Below are positions 23,973 to 37,500 of a stretch of DNA of 64,000 nt, piece by piece (position 1 is the stretch's first letter; the number at the start of each line of letters is the position of its first letter). The position numbers and the translations under genes are program-made. The notes under the pieces are model-generated. The model was not told the DNA's origin. It ran no database searches and saw only the letters and a program-made list of their open reading frames with translations. The stretch comes from Scortum barcoo (taxonomy: Eukaryota > Chordata > Actinopteri > Centrarchiformes > Terapontidae), in the NCBI GenBank assembly GCA_023238725.1, contig CM041538.1, forward strand, positions 13,700,880-13,764,879, read 5' to 3'.

Positions 23973-25115
23973 TTGGTTGAGATTCAGGAGAGCTCAGCAG
24001 TACCTTTTTCATCCTCCAAACAATATGATTGATGATTGAAGTCCAGAAATCCTCCCTCTGATTCTTGTTGAGTAGAGACTTCTTTATTTCCTTTAACTGG
24101 AAAATAATCACATTCGCTAAACTCTGGAAAGTGAACAACTGTGTGTACAGGCCTGCTTATATGAGCTACAGTGGGGGAATATAACTGCAAGTATGTTTCC
24201 TCAAGTACTATACTGAAGTATAACATCACAACTCAGAGGGAAATATGGTACTTTTTACTTCACTACATTTGTCTGACAACTGTTTTGGATATAAAACATA
24301 GAAAGAGCTGCTAATATGTGATGTGTTCTCATAATTTAAACTACTTTATACTGTATACAAATACAGGAGAAAGGACTTGTTGGTGAATAATGAATAGCTG
24401 ATTGAAAGAAAAGTAACTGTAAAATTATTCTGATTATTGTTTGTTCATGCAAAAAGATCCATGGTTCCAGTTTTTTAAAAAGTATGGAGATATGCTGCTT
24501 TTCCTTTTAATTATTTTAATAATTTTCATTTGTTTTTAGTTGTTTTGAGGTTTGAACTAGGTTTGAAAAAAAAAACTGTGACTGTGTCACTTGTACTCTT
24601 TTTTGTGACAGCATCTCTCACTGTTTTAATAGTTACTTAAGGATTAATGGAGACAGTAATCAGCAGATTAATTCAAAGTAAAAACATCGTCATTAATTAC
24701 AGTCCTACATGAAAGAGTTCAAATGAGCTCCACCTCAACCAACTACAGCTGTAAAATCTGCTTTTTTTTTTAAAAAAGAAAAGAAATGTAATTATATAAT
24801 ATATAACAGTCACAGCAGCCATTTCCCTGCATTGAGTATTTTTACTTTTAATACTTTAAGCTACATTTTCCTGATTATATTTATATATATTTTTACTTAA
24901 GGTTTTCAATTCAGGACTTGTACTTGCAAAAGAGTATTTTTACACTGTGGTATTAGTATCAGAGTGTAAAAATACTGTCCCCACCCCCTTTTAAATCATT
25001 CAATTAATCACTTCATTACTACACAAGTTTTATTTTGTATCAATAGTGACAAAGCAATCTTTCTCTGTTAATGGTTGTTGTAAAAAAAAACAGTTCATGT
25101 CCTTAAAGTGTGCGG
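23973..25115. other. Intergenic region upstream of acap2
   Basis: AT-rich and gene-free. It contains a probable diverged MITE copy at about 24450-24708. Confidence 0.5.
24450..24708. mobile_element. Diverged MITE copy (TAGGGCTGC family)
   Basis: GGTTCCAG, then GATATGCTGCTTTTCC, then GGATTAATGGAGACAG and a terminal ACAGTCCTA follow the reverse orientation of the family. Heavily decayed. Confidence 0.4.
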
Positions 25116-25530
25116 TCAGGGAGGCTGGTCACAGTGATCCCTCCCGTCCCGGCAGAGACGATCTTTGTTTGTATTCCCTCTCTCTCTCTCTGAGCTGCGA
25201 CACTCTTCTCTGTTTCCTCCGCTGACCGCTGCCTCTCCAAACTCCTCCGTCGGTCGTTGTGTTTTTTCTCCTCTCTTCTGCCGGTGTGTGTGTGTGGGGG
25301 GGGGAGTGGAGGGGGAGGGCAGTCTCACGGTGGGCACAACAGGGGGTCGTTCACGGTCGCACCGCCGCCACTCTCTCGTCGGTTAGCTGCTGGCCTGCGG
25401 GGCTAGCCGGCTAACAAACGGCCGGTCGGACGGTCACGTTAGCAAACAAGCTAATTAGCCCGAAAGAGACCGAGGCTGGATTACTGCCTTTAATCAAACA
25501 CAGTCTGCGGTCTCACTCCTCTGCGGCGAC
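25116..25530 (+). promoter_or_regulatory. CpG-rich promoter / 5' UTR of acap2
   Basis: GC- and CpG-rich block directly before the acap2 start, with G runs at 25296-25319 and repeated GCTAGCCGGCTAAC-like sequence near 25402. No TATA box evident. TSS not resolved. Confidence 0.6.
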
Positions 25531-25583
25531 ATGAAGATCACCGTGGATTTCGAGGAGTGCCTGAAAGACTCCCCTCGGTTCAG
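25531..25583 (+). CDS. acap2: acap2 coding exon 1
   Basis: Start codon with G at -3; residues 1-17 plus two bases. Donor CAG|GTGAGT is consensus. Confidence 0.93.
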
Positions 25584-28500
25584 GTGAGTGATGACAACTA
25601 GGATTTTTTTTTATTATTATTAATTAAGACTTATTAGTGTGTCAAACGAGGAGGAGGAGGAGGAGGAGGGTAGTGTCCAGTTAGCCGCCTGCTGCTAACC
25701 TGAGCTAATCAGCAGTAACCTAGCAAGCTGCCACTTTTTCTATTTTAAGTCTGCAAGAGAGCTGAGGCCAGCCCGGGGGAGGCTGTCTGATGGAGCTGGA
25801 GAGACCTAAACAGAAATAAAACTCACTGACACGAGCATTGTCAAGCTGCTCTTGGTGCCTGTTTTCTGCCCATCAATTATGTAAAGATGAGGATATGTAT
25901 TAAAAATGGATGTGCCAGTAACCTTCATTTGCCATCGTTTAGCATTTCAAGCATGCAGTATGAGAATTTAACAACCCAGCCCTCCTTTTCTGTTGTGTGC
26001 TGTGCTGTGTTTTTCCTCATTTACTTGGATTTAAATACTCTTAAGGAGCTCGTCCTTGCAGGACAGGACACTGGTTATTTCCTGGAGTCATCATTTCAAG
26101 GCTTTGGGCCATTCAGATGTCAGATATTGGAAAAAAAAAATGTCACAATTTCCCAGATCCCATGTTGACACATTCAGATGGTCAAACATTAAGTTTTAGA
26201 TTAAGATTAACATTGTAGAAGACAAAAAAAGCTGCAGATTTCAGAGGATGAAGCTATTGGTTTGCTGCTTTTGCTTTCTAAATGACCTCAGCCGATTTGG
26301 TTCCTGAGTAATTGTCTGTCAGTCGACCACTCGATTTATCACCCTTCTCCCACCAGCCACCTCAGAAGGCACATCCTAAAACTCATCGTCCGTCCATAAA
26401 TAATAACTGAATAATGGCTGAATCCGCTCCTCAAGTGGAAACGAGCTCCTCAGCAGTTTTTTTTTTTTTTTTTTTTTGTCAGGTGGTGGCCGTTCATGTA
26501 ATGTATTCCTGGCATCATCACTCACAACTTCTTCTTTCTTTTTTACCCCACCCCCCCTTTTTTCCTTTCAGTTCATTCAAGCCCAAAAGTTGTGTAAAAT
26601 GGGATGTTTTCTCTCAACTTCCTCCTCACTCGCTTTGCATTTTTCCAGAGATTGGAGAAAGCCCCACCCTCCTTCTTCCCATCAGTGACCCCCCCCCCCA
26701 CCCCCACACACGCTTCTCTCCCTCCGCTGCTGCTGCTGCAATATCCTTTCCCACAAAAACGAGGAACAGATGTTAGAAAGTTGTTTGCAGAAGAATGGAA
26801 GAGTTTTTTTTTTTTTTTTTTTAATTTGAGGTTGGCTGGTTTGACCCTTTGGTGACTTTGGTGACACACACTCACCCCCCCTGTGTATTAACAACCTCAC
26901 TGGGGGGTAAGGGGCTCAACCTTGACCATACTTTCATTAATTAGGTTCAGGCCAGCAGTCTGATTGCTCCGGTGTTTGCTTGTGTCTCTTGAAGGCACGT
27001 CAGTCGGTATTCACGCCAGTTTTTTAGTTGCATCTACAAACCAGCGTCAGACACACTCGCTTTTGATTGATTCCTGATAGCTGTGAGCGCTGAGTCACCG
27101 CAGACAGTTTGAAGCTGTGTGTGTCTGTAATGTGGATTTTTATCAAACAGCTAGGAAACAGCTCCGTGTTGAACCGCGGGGGGAGGTTGTGGTGAACATG
27201 CATTGTGTGTCTGAAATTGAAACCTTTAACTAGTGACTTTCAGCCCATAAATAACGCACTCTTCTCACAGACGTCAAATGATACTTCTTCCCTATTGAGA
27301 GTTGAAGCTTGATCCTCAATTATTAATAAACAATACCTAAGGCCAGCTCCAAAATCGGTGTTAAACAGAGACCAACAGCTAAACCTCAGCAGGACTTTGT
27401 AGATCAAGTTAGCTGATTATTTCTGTGAAGAGACGGAAGGCTGCAACAGTATTGATAGATTAAGGTGGAGAAGACGCACCTTAATCATTCTCCAATTTTG
27501 TTCATGGAGTTTGGTGGTTTGTGTTATTCCCACGTAACTCCACCCATTCAGCCCGAGGTGGTTTAATTAACCTGAAGAAATGAAAATACCTGTACGGGTG
27601 TGTGCAGCCTTTAAAAAAATGTACAGCTACACTTATGAAAGATACTTGTCACACTACTGTATACAACTCAGAGTTAAAACGGTGAGTCCATTAATGAGTC
27701 ATTTTTCAACAACAATCCCAAATGTTCGGTTCTTCCAGCATCTCAGTTGTTAGGATTTGTACATTTTCTTGGCCTCATCCAAAAGTAAACTGAGCATCCT
27801 TTTGGTTTTGACCTTTTGGTCAGATATAATGATCAACTTAAATCATAATCCACACAGCAGTTGACCTTTTAGTCTCTTTTGTTTTCTTATCGTGTCACCT
27901 CACAGGAAAAGTGTTTCCTGCGCGGCTGGCTGAAAGTGAAAATGAAAGAAAGTTAAACGTGTCTCTCTCCCAACTCCCAACAACGTGTACATATATATAT
28001 ATCCCACACAGTCAGTGTTCACTCCAGTCATTTCCTGCCCCTGCCTGAACTCTTATTATTTCTCTCCAGCAGAAAAAAATCAGTATTGAGTTACTTTATT
28101 TAACTGCAGCTTCCAAATCTAGTATAGATAGTTGTTTATATTGTGTCCCTAGCTTTTGAACCACCTGAATACCAAAATTTTAATCAGTCTCTAATCTTGA
28201 TAGTCTAATGTCCAGCTGACCATAAGGCCCCATCTCCATATATATTCTTTAGAGTGCTTTGTCTTTTTAGGGGGCTCATCCCTCGGAGTTTCCTGACTTC
28301 AGGTCCACTGTAGGTGTATCCTGATGGTTTGGGACCGACCAGACATTTTCACAGCAGTTTTCCACTTCGACCACCATTGTTTTACTGTTATTTTTCCATC
28401 CCCCAACTCGTTATGTTTGGCCAGGGACGAGGATAGAGCGGGAGAGAAAGAGAGGATGGACGAAAACATGGGATATACACCAGCGTGGAACAGCTCTTGC

Positions 28501-31500
28501 TCACTCAACATCTGTTTCCATTTTGGTGTTTGCTTTCAACTTTGTGCCAGAGAATATAGAGCCCCCAAATGTGGAGAGAGTTGTTTTCAAGTGGTAATTT
28601 GGCACACCCCACTTTTTGGCACACCCCACTTTTTCTTTTTTTTCTTTTTCTCTTTGCTCTCATCCTCATTTTAGTTGGGAAGCTGACTTTGGTCATAAAC
28701 CATGCTTTCAGCCCAGAGCAGAGATCCACTAGTGCAAAAATTATGTATTTTTGGCAGTAAACCCTCGCAGCCTAGTTTTCCACTTCAGAATAGACATTAG
28801 ACTCAGCCTTTCCTGGCTCCTCTTCAACTATGAGAGTTGAAAATTCCCCTCAGAGGACTGTGGCTTCTCTCCCCACATGTATAGGAGTAAATGTTTTGCA
28901 TATTTAATTTGCTTTTGTATCTTGCAAAGTCCCAAAAGGGGGCTACAATTTGCAATATATTGTTTATATTAATTTAGCAGTTTGTGTGTGTTTGACAGTT
29001 GGTTTAGCCTGATTTCCATCCAAAAGAGAAACTTTTGAACATCTGAAGAGAAGGATTGATGTTTTTATACCTAGGAGGCATGAACTGCCCAGAAGTGGGT
29101 TAATACTGTAGTAAGTAGAATCATTGTCCCCCTGTTTTCCCTTGCTTTCTGATCACGATAACATGATTGCTTGCCCCCGATCAGTTTTGCCAAATCTGGG
29201 CTTGGCCGAGTGCCACTGTGTGAAGTCATTGGTCGAACAGCCCCGGTTGCAGCTTCCCCTGAGTCACTGACAGCAGCTGTAGAGGCAGCAGATCCCTGGC
29301 AGTCTCCTTTAATACAGAGCCCAGAGCCTGATGAGGAGCACTCAAACACCCTGGTTAGTTTCCCCTGGGAGTCCAGCTGCAGGCTCGTTAGCACGCCACG
29401 CTTGTTGCTGTTTCATTTCATTGAGCCGCGGTCCATTTCCTTTTAATGGTTATTAATAAAGGCAATTAACAGCTAATGAAATCTGCGGACTGACTGTACT
29501 CCTGCTCTAATGGTACTGCTAGATGGTTGTATTTCAGTAAGTATGGGGCAGAGTAGTAATTAAAATAACGGCAATGTGATATACTTAAACTTCCAGGCGT
29601 GCCATTTTTTTGTCCTTGAAGCTGTTAAAAGTACAGCAGATACAATTAGTCAACAAGACATTTGAAGGTATACACTTTGACTCTTGGAAACAGGAGTGTA
29701 AAATCTTCACCCAATTAATATTACAATTAAGAATCAAGAATCTTTATTGTCATTATGTTTTCACATAACGAAATTAAGATTGGTGACTTCCAGCTTTAAA
29801 CATAAATATATATAAAAATATGTAATATGTACACAAACATCCAAAGTTGTAGCAGCAATGTGCAATGGGGGGTAGGTCTATGGAATTTGGGGACAACTGC
29901 CTCCAACTCGACATGGTTAAAGTCTCCGGCCACGATCACAGACGCCTCTGGATTGTTCTTCATCTGCCGACTGATCGTGCAGTACAACTCCTCCAGTGAT
30001 AATTTAGCATTAGCTTGCGGTGATATGTAGACGGCTCCGCCTCTGTGTTTCTCTGAGGCTGCAGTTCTGTCCGCCCGGAGAAGAGAGCGCCCCGCTAGCT
30101 CCACTGCCGCGTCTGGGATGTTGTTATCCAGCCAGGTCTCAGCTGTCGATCTTTGCAGAGACGATCCTCAGCTTCATCTCGTCCATTTTGTTGACGAGTG
30201 ACCTGGCGTTTGTGAGGAAGAGACTGGGAAGAGCCAGTCTGTATCTGTGTGGGTTAGCTTGTAGCCTATCATGCAGGCTGCCCCTCTTGCCCCGCTTTTG
30301 TTTATGATGCCTCCTCCGTCTCCTTGGCAACAGAGGCGGGATCGTCTGCTGAATCTCCGGTGGTTTTCACCTTCAGGCCAAATGATGACTCAATGAACTG
30401 ATAACATATTCGGTAGATTAAACGATAATTAAAATAATGGTCAGTCGCAGGCCTAATCCATAATGTACCTTTGCCCCGGCTCCAAACTGAGTCATTAGAC
30501 GTTAGCTATCTGCTAGAAGAGTTCAACATTTATATTCATAACACAACTGCAGACTCCACAGTCAGCCCAAAGCAGACTCGCTTCATAATGACTGTAACTA
30601 CCCCATTTAGATGTGTCTGACAGTTGAATAGCTCTGTAGTTATGTACACTGTAGTTATGACTCCCAGCTTCTCCTCAGCCTGTGTTTCCTTCCTCCAACT
30701 TGACATGACATGGGAGGGCTGCGGATGTGTAATAAATGCGTAATCAGCCTCACTTTTCATTCAACAACAGGCAGAATTTCCCCTAAGCCTGTGTAACTGT
30801 TTATCTTTAAGTAATGACCGCATCTTGTTGATTATGTCAAAGCTTGTGCGTCTAATGGTGGGTTTCACCACAGCGGGACTCCCCTCTTGTCCCCCGTCCC
30901 TATCACAGCTCCTCTGCTCTCCTAACAATTACAGGATCTACGTCACAGCGCTGAAGCTGACCCCCATTCTTCACGTTTCCATCCACAGCAGCAGACTCAA
31001 AGTGTTGAATTGTTTACCACCATCACACCGTCATCCCAGTCCAGTGGAATAAACTTTAACTCACTGCTCGACTCACAGGACAGATGCAAGGATGTGCGTC
31101 TGTCTCTACGTTAAAGCATTATTAATGACGGAAGCACCAGAGAGAAGAAGAGGAAACACTACTGGAGACTACACAAAATATAATTAGAGAACATCAAAAG
31201 GAAGTTGTAATGCAGAGCTATTCAACTGTCAGACATATCTAAATGGGATTAGTTATAGTCATTTTGAAGTAAGCCTGCTTTGGGCTGACTGCGGAGTTTG
31301 CAGCTGTATTATGCAGGGAAATATAAAATGGGATTGGAATCTGTTTTGGCAGCTACTTAACATTAAATTACTCAGTTCTGGTCTGAGGCAAAAAGTGTAT
31401 TATGGACATTAGGGCTGCAGCTAACCATTATTATATTATCAGATAATCTACCCATTATTATCTTGATGAAACGGTTGATTATTGGGGTTAATATTTGTCA

Positions 31501-34500
31501 GAAAGTTGCCAACGGGAGGTTCCTGAAGCCCAAAGTGATGTCTTTATAATGTTTTTTTTTTCTATAACCCAAAGATATTCAGTTTACCATCACATGGAAT
31601 AGAGAAGCTGCAAATCCTCAGTTGAGAAACTGGAACAAATTTATCTTAAGCATTTTTACTTGGTGATTCATGTTCTGTCTGATCAACTAATCAATTAGTC
31701 GACTCATAGTTTCAGGTTTGTATGATGTTCATAATAGGATGACTGTTCAGATATAGTACAATAAGAACAGATTTACTGTCAAACCAGCCCAAAGTGCAGA
31801 ACATCTGCATTAGCAAATATCTTCCAATGGTGGGGAAAGTGAAAATACGCCAGGAGCAGATGGCATTTGGTGGTGTCGGCTTATGTCTTTGAAGTGCCGA
31901 GGTCTTCGCCACAGAGGACTCCATTGTGTTGGCAGCGTGGATGGCAAACCTGCTCAACTACCTCACTCCCGCATGCAGAGCGCACACACAGCCCGCTGGC
32001 CGGCTGCCAAGGGCCGCACCGAGCCAGAGAGGCAGCGCTCTTTGTTTTGCACCGTGGTCACTGAATCACTGCGAAGGACTTAGGTGTCTCCGCTTTTATA
32101 GAAGACGTTGCCGTGGAGTCAGAGTGCTGACTAACAGGTGGAGGGCAGCTCAGTGCAGAAAGGATCTAAAGCCTCGTCTGTTCCTGGAGCTCATTTTGGT
32201 TGGCCGTTGGCAGCATCAGAGTTTTAGTCACCTACTATTAAAATAACACCACTTAATGTAGATGTTTACTCAGAGAAGCTACAATAACACAATACAGAGA
32301 TTTTATTGGATACCTTGGCAACCCTTAAGTGTTGTAGTGTGTACTATGTGCTGATCTACAGTAGGTGTACGTCATAGAGTACCTATAAAAGTATATTTGC
32401 ACGTCTATGGACTATTTATTTTTCGTTGATTAAAGAAATTTTTGGGCATTAGATTATAATGTAAGTAATTTATAAGCAAAAATCAACAAAGGATTGCTGG
32501 TTCCAGGTTGTCATATGTGAAAACTTATGTTGAAAACTTGGATTTTAAGAAGCCCCTTTTAGGTCTGAGACCATTTTTCCACCGTAATGAAGACATTGCT
32601 TGTTAATATTTTAAAACCATATAGACCTGATTAGATTCTCATTCAGTCCACCAAATTGAATATGATAAGATAATATAAAGTAAGATAAAACTTTATTGAT
32701 CCCACATCAAGGAAATTCACTTGTTATAGCAGGTCAACACTAAGACAAATATGAAAAGAAGTACAAAAAAATAGATCTAAAAATATAGAAGATAAAAATG
32801 GCATAAATACACTATAAACAGACATAAATACACTACATACACCCTCCATCCATACAGATTGTTGTTACGCTGGATAATAAGTTGCACATATGAGTAACGT
32901 AATAGCATAGAGAGATAAAGAAAATGGTCACACAGAAATTTATGTTGGCAGATAGCGTACCTGGTGACTCTTGATAAGTTATATGTTTTTAAAATAAATA
33001 AGGCCGAGAGACGGTTTAAGAGTGGTTGTATTTGTGTTATGCTATCAGATATTGGTATTTGCTAAAATACTGCCAGCTATATACATATACATATACAATA
33101 TACCAGACCAGTGCAATCAAGCAGGTGGCGTCTCTTGTAGACGTACAGTATTGTCAACCTCTGTCTGTGTCGCTTTGCGTGATCTTGGTCAACTTAAAGC
33201 GAAATAGGACCCAAACATTCCCGCCGTAATGCTGAATTGGCCTCTTTCTCACTGATGTGGTTTACAACACAGGCGTTTCTTCTTCCTTTCTTCGTGGGCT
33301 GGAGTCTCCTTTCATACCGCACGTCTCTCTTTATTTAGCCCCAGCTTCACCCTCACACCCAAACAGCACTTAAACAGGATTTGTTAGTTCCCCAATTTAT
33401 ATTGTTCCATGTGTTCCCTAGTGAAAAATGAGTTAGTAATCATACAGTATGCTGCTGTTTCTTTTTACTTTCCTGCTGGAATTTATTCCTCCCACCCAAG
33501 CTTTGTCACAGAGGGAGAGTGCTCTCTTAGCTGTAAAGGTCAACAAATGTGGTGGATACGAATTCTCTTTAGGGCTGAATGAGTAAAACCAGACACTATG
33601 TAGTCACAGCAAATATACTGGAAGCTGCCTACAGACAGTCAGGAGCGTTTACTTCTTTTAATAAGGTTATTAGAAGTTAGAAGTGAATCAACTTCAAAAA
33701 GCAAATTTTGATGACACCTAAAGCAGATTTGAGCTAGAACAAGTGGTCTACTAAGTTTACAGAAAATGAATGTATTATAACTTTTTTTTGATAATCATAA
33801 CAGTAGTTTTGGACTCAACATTGGACCTTAGATCAGACAAAACAAGCTGTGTAAAGACGTCATGCTGGGTTCTGGTAAAATGTGATTGGTATTCTATAGC
33901 TCAATCAGTTAGTTCATGAATCAATAAATACATTCATTCTGTACATAAAGAGAAAACATCAGAAAGTTAATAAAAGATGTTATGTTTGCTAATTCACAGC
34001 TACATGTAAAGCGACTTGAATATTTTTATTTTTCTTAACAACCAAATTTCCATGTTCTTAAAACTGTATTGAAAACATTCTCTATGAAATACCAGTTTGT
34101 AATCAAGCATAAAGAAATTAAATAGAAAAACACAAAATATTGTAGATAAAACTATAAGATTTGTATGTTTGATAACACATAAATACTGCCAGGATTCAGG
34201 GCTATGTCCCATGTTTCAAAACAAAATGAATGGTGGTCCTGAATAGCATATTATGACTGTCTGCTTTATTGGAATTTACTTCAATGAGATGAGATTGCCC
34301 ACTGATTACATCTCCACAACACGAGGTCCTCCGCACCCGTCTGCTTTGGCGACTGCTGGTGCTTCTTTTTTAGTTTAGATATGAGATGTTTGGCCAGAAT
34401 CCCTTTGCACTGAGAATACCTGCATCATCCAGGTTGTCTGCTTATCACTCAGACTTCTTTATCACACTGTGGTTGCTGTTGAAAGATGCAAGCTTATTGA

Positions 34501-37500
34501 TGCCATAATGTAATGTTGAGACAACATTGTATCACTGTTCTGAGAATGTGGAAGTGTGTCTGAATGAAAACAAAAGCCCCTCTATTTGCTCTCTGCCTTG
34601 TTTAAAGGGTTTTTTTGGAGGGGAGTTTTTCTTTATCAGATGGAGGGTCAATAGATGTCATGCTGTACAGATTGTGAAACCATTTGAGGCGTTGATTGGT
34701 TTGTGCTCCTTCATATCTATAAATCTTTATAAACATTATTAGTGATGTCTTTTCCTTAATGGAACTTACAGTCATTGTCATGTAACATGCGAACTTTGGA
34801 TCAAGAGATTGTTTGTTTGTTTATTGTTTATCTGAAGGTTTGTATAAACCATGTGATTTCTTTTCAACTATGTTACGTTCTGCAGTGACTGAGGGACATT
34901 ATAGTGTGAATATTGAGGCTCTAATTCCCTCATTTGACCCATGAAACTCTAACAAGTTAGGTTTGGTAGTTGAACCTTTCAATCCTCAGACCTTGTTTAT
35001 AATTTATGAACCTGAGCAGATCACAGGACTCTTAATACTTAACGATGCAGTTGTAGAGGTCTTTTCTGTGTACTTTGGTGTTGATTTGTCTGGCGATTCT
35101 AATAACTGCCATGTGCATGAAAGTTCAAACTGTACCACGAGTATAATAAACTCTTGACATCCTCTATATATAGAAAAAAATGCCCTACCGAAGTTCTTTA
35201 ATTGGACTTTGCAATTCCATCCTTTCTTGGAAATTTATGATGGTTCCTGATCCGGCACCTTTCATTTCAGTATTGAGAAATTTTAGAAGAATTGCAATCT
35301 CAATGGGAAATGTGAATCAGACTTTGAATCTTGCAGTCTGTTACAACCCTGTTAAGTTGTTTAATTTCCAGTTTGAGGATAGCTGATATCTCTCTGAATT
35401 CACTCTGTCGCCTTTCACTTTCTATATATGTATATTTATTTATGTATATTGTGTGTGGGTGATTTCCACAGTGGATTTATGTAATTGCAGTGTAAGAATG
35501 CCATGTTTTATAGGAGTCTGCATCACCACACATTTTCCTGTGAAAAAGGTGGTGTGTGTGTCTATTAAAAATCTGTGTGTCTCGTTCTCTCACGCTTTCT
35601 TCTTCTGCTCATTATCCAGACTCAGGCTGGACATGCTCCAAGGTCAGAGCCGTGAGGCAATGGCCCAGATTTTCATTTTGCCAGGGCCCCTCCTTTTCTT
35701 ATCCTCAGTCAGCACTTTCACAAGTTCACCCTGCAGGCTCGAGTTACGAGATTAGAAGGAAATAGTTGTGTTCTCGTGGTTGCATTGAAAGCCAGAGATT
35801 GACCGACTGACAAAAGAATCGAGTGAGATTTCCAGGGCAAATTTTTCAAAGCCTGTATTTTTCCAGGGAACGATGGCTCAGTGTGCCTGACCTTTTCTGG
35901 GCCACCCTTCCTTCTGCTCCCTCAGTTAAACGCATTCACATTTGAGAGCTGCTCAGTAGAGGTGTCCTAGTGTTTACTCCTAAACAGATAAACCTGAGTG
36001 CACAAGGTCAAGTTTTATGAAAGTCAAAAGTGAGCACTGTTGAGAGAATGGAGAGTATTACTAGAAGGCTCAATAACTCAACCAGAGAGCTTTTATTTGA
36101 TCGATTAGTGGAGGTATTATTGTTGTGGCTTTGTGAGGGGATAATATCAGTGTAATTACCATATCCCCTTATGGTTGTTATTAAGATCGCACGCAGCTCC
36201 TCCGAACTAATCTGGAACATGCTCCTTCGTCAGTGTTTTGGCCCTTCTCTCTGGTTGCTGGTGATGTTGGTGAGACAAGGATTGCAAGTTGTAGTCGCTC
36301 CCATTGAACCAGCAAAATGCCCAGTGTGTAAATATAGAAAAATATAGCCTAAGAATAGACCAAATTCTCTTGAAGCCAGACCCTAGTGCCTGTCAGCAGA
36401 AGAGTCATGACTGTGGGTGATTCACCTAAGAAAAGGACTTTGCCTGTAGCAACTGACAAAGGCAAACAGGGCTTGTACCATGCGCTTTAGATTTGACCCT
36501 GTTTTGTGCCCTCCTTGTCTCCTTAAGTCCTCAGTTCATTCAGCTGTGTTTGGTTTGATCCCAAAAATCTCATAAAAATTAACAGTGATGCAAGTACATA
36601 ACACCTTTCCCGTGTTGCAAATCTTTTCTCTTAGACTAGATTGGATGAATTATTAGAATATATAACAGATTGATTGATTAAATTGACATTTCAAGTTTAG
36701 ATTTGTATCCACGAGTGAAGAAAGTTTCTTTTGCCACGCAGTACATCCTTTATGCAGTGTAGGCACTATACATTTTTGGCCAAATTGGGCTTTCTGCAGG
36801 CTCAACACTTTGGTTTTGGCATCCTCACACTTCAACTCGCTGCCTGTTGTTTTTCTGATAAATTCCACAAAACTATGTCCCTCTCCTGGACGAACTTCAT
36901 AGATCCATTCCAGCTGAGACAAGAGTTAAGCAGCCAGCTAAGTTTGAGTTCAGGTTCAGCATTGGAGCACCATTTCTGAAGATAGTGAGGTGTGGTGTCT
37001 TTGTCATGGACTTAAAAAGGGCACTGAGGCCAGACTGTCATGCAGCCAGATATTGGTTTGTGACCAGTCAGCATTCTGCCAGACATTTATCTTGGTTTCA
37101 TCAAAGGTATTGCTGTTCTAAGTGTAGAAGATCTCTAACATAATCTGCTCAGTTAAATCAATGTATTTTTGGCAGTAGGAGTATATCCAAATGCTTGAAG
37201 GTTGTGTTTTGCTTAGCATTTGTACTTAGCAATAAAGCCTATGTAAAAGCATATGCAAATAAGAAAAATTCAGCAGTGATTCAGAATCAGATTTCAGTCA
37301 GAAGTTGTTTAACTTTGTATTACAGACTTCATCATATAAAAGGCAACAACCTCTGAGCTAAGCTAAGCCCAACAGAGTAATTATTTTTCATTTTCTTTAA
37401 AGGAGTCAAATGATATTGAAATGAAAATACTTCTCATGTTACCCTGGACTCTTGTATAGATGCCAATACAAGGCCTTAGATTCAGCATACAGTTTAAAAC

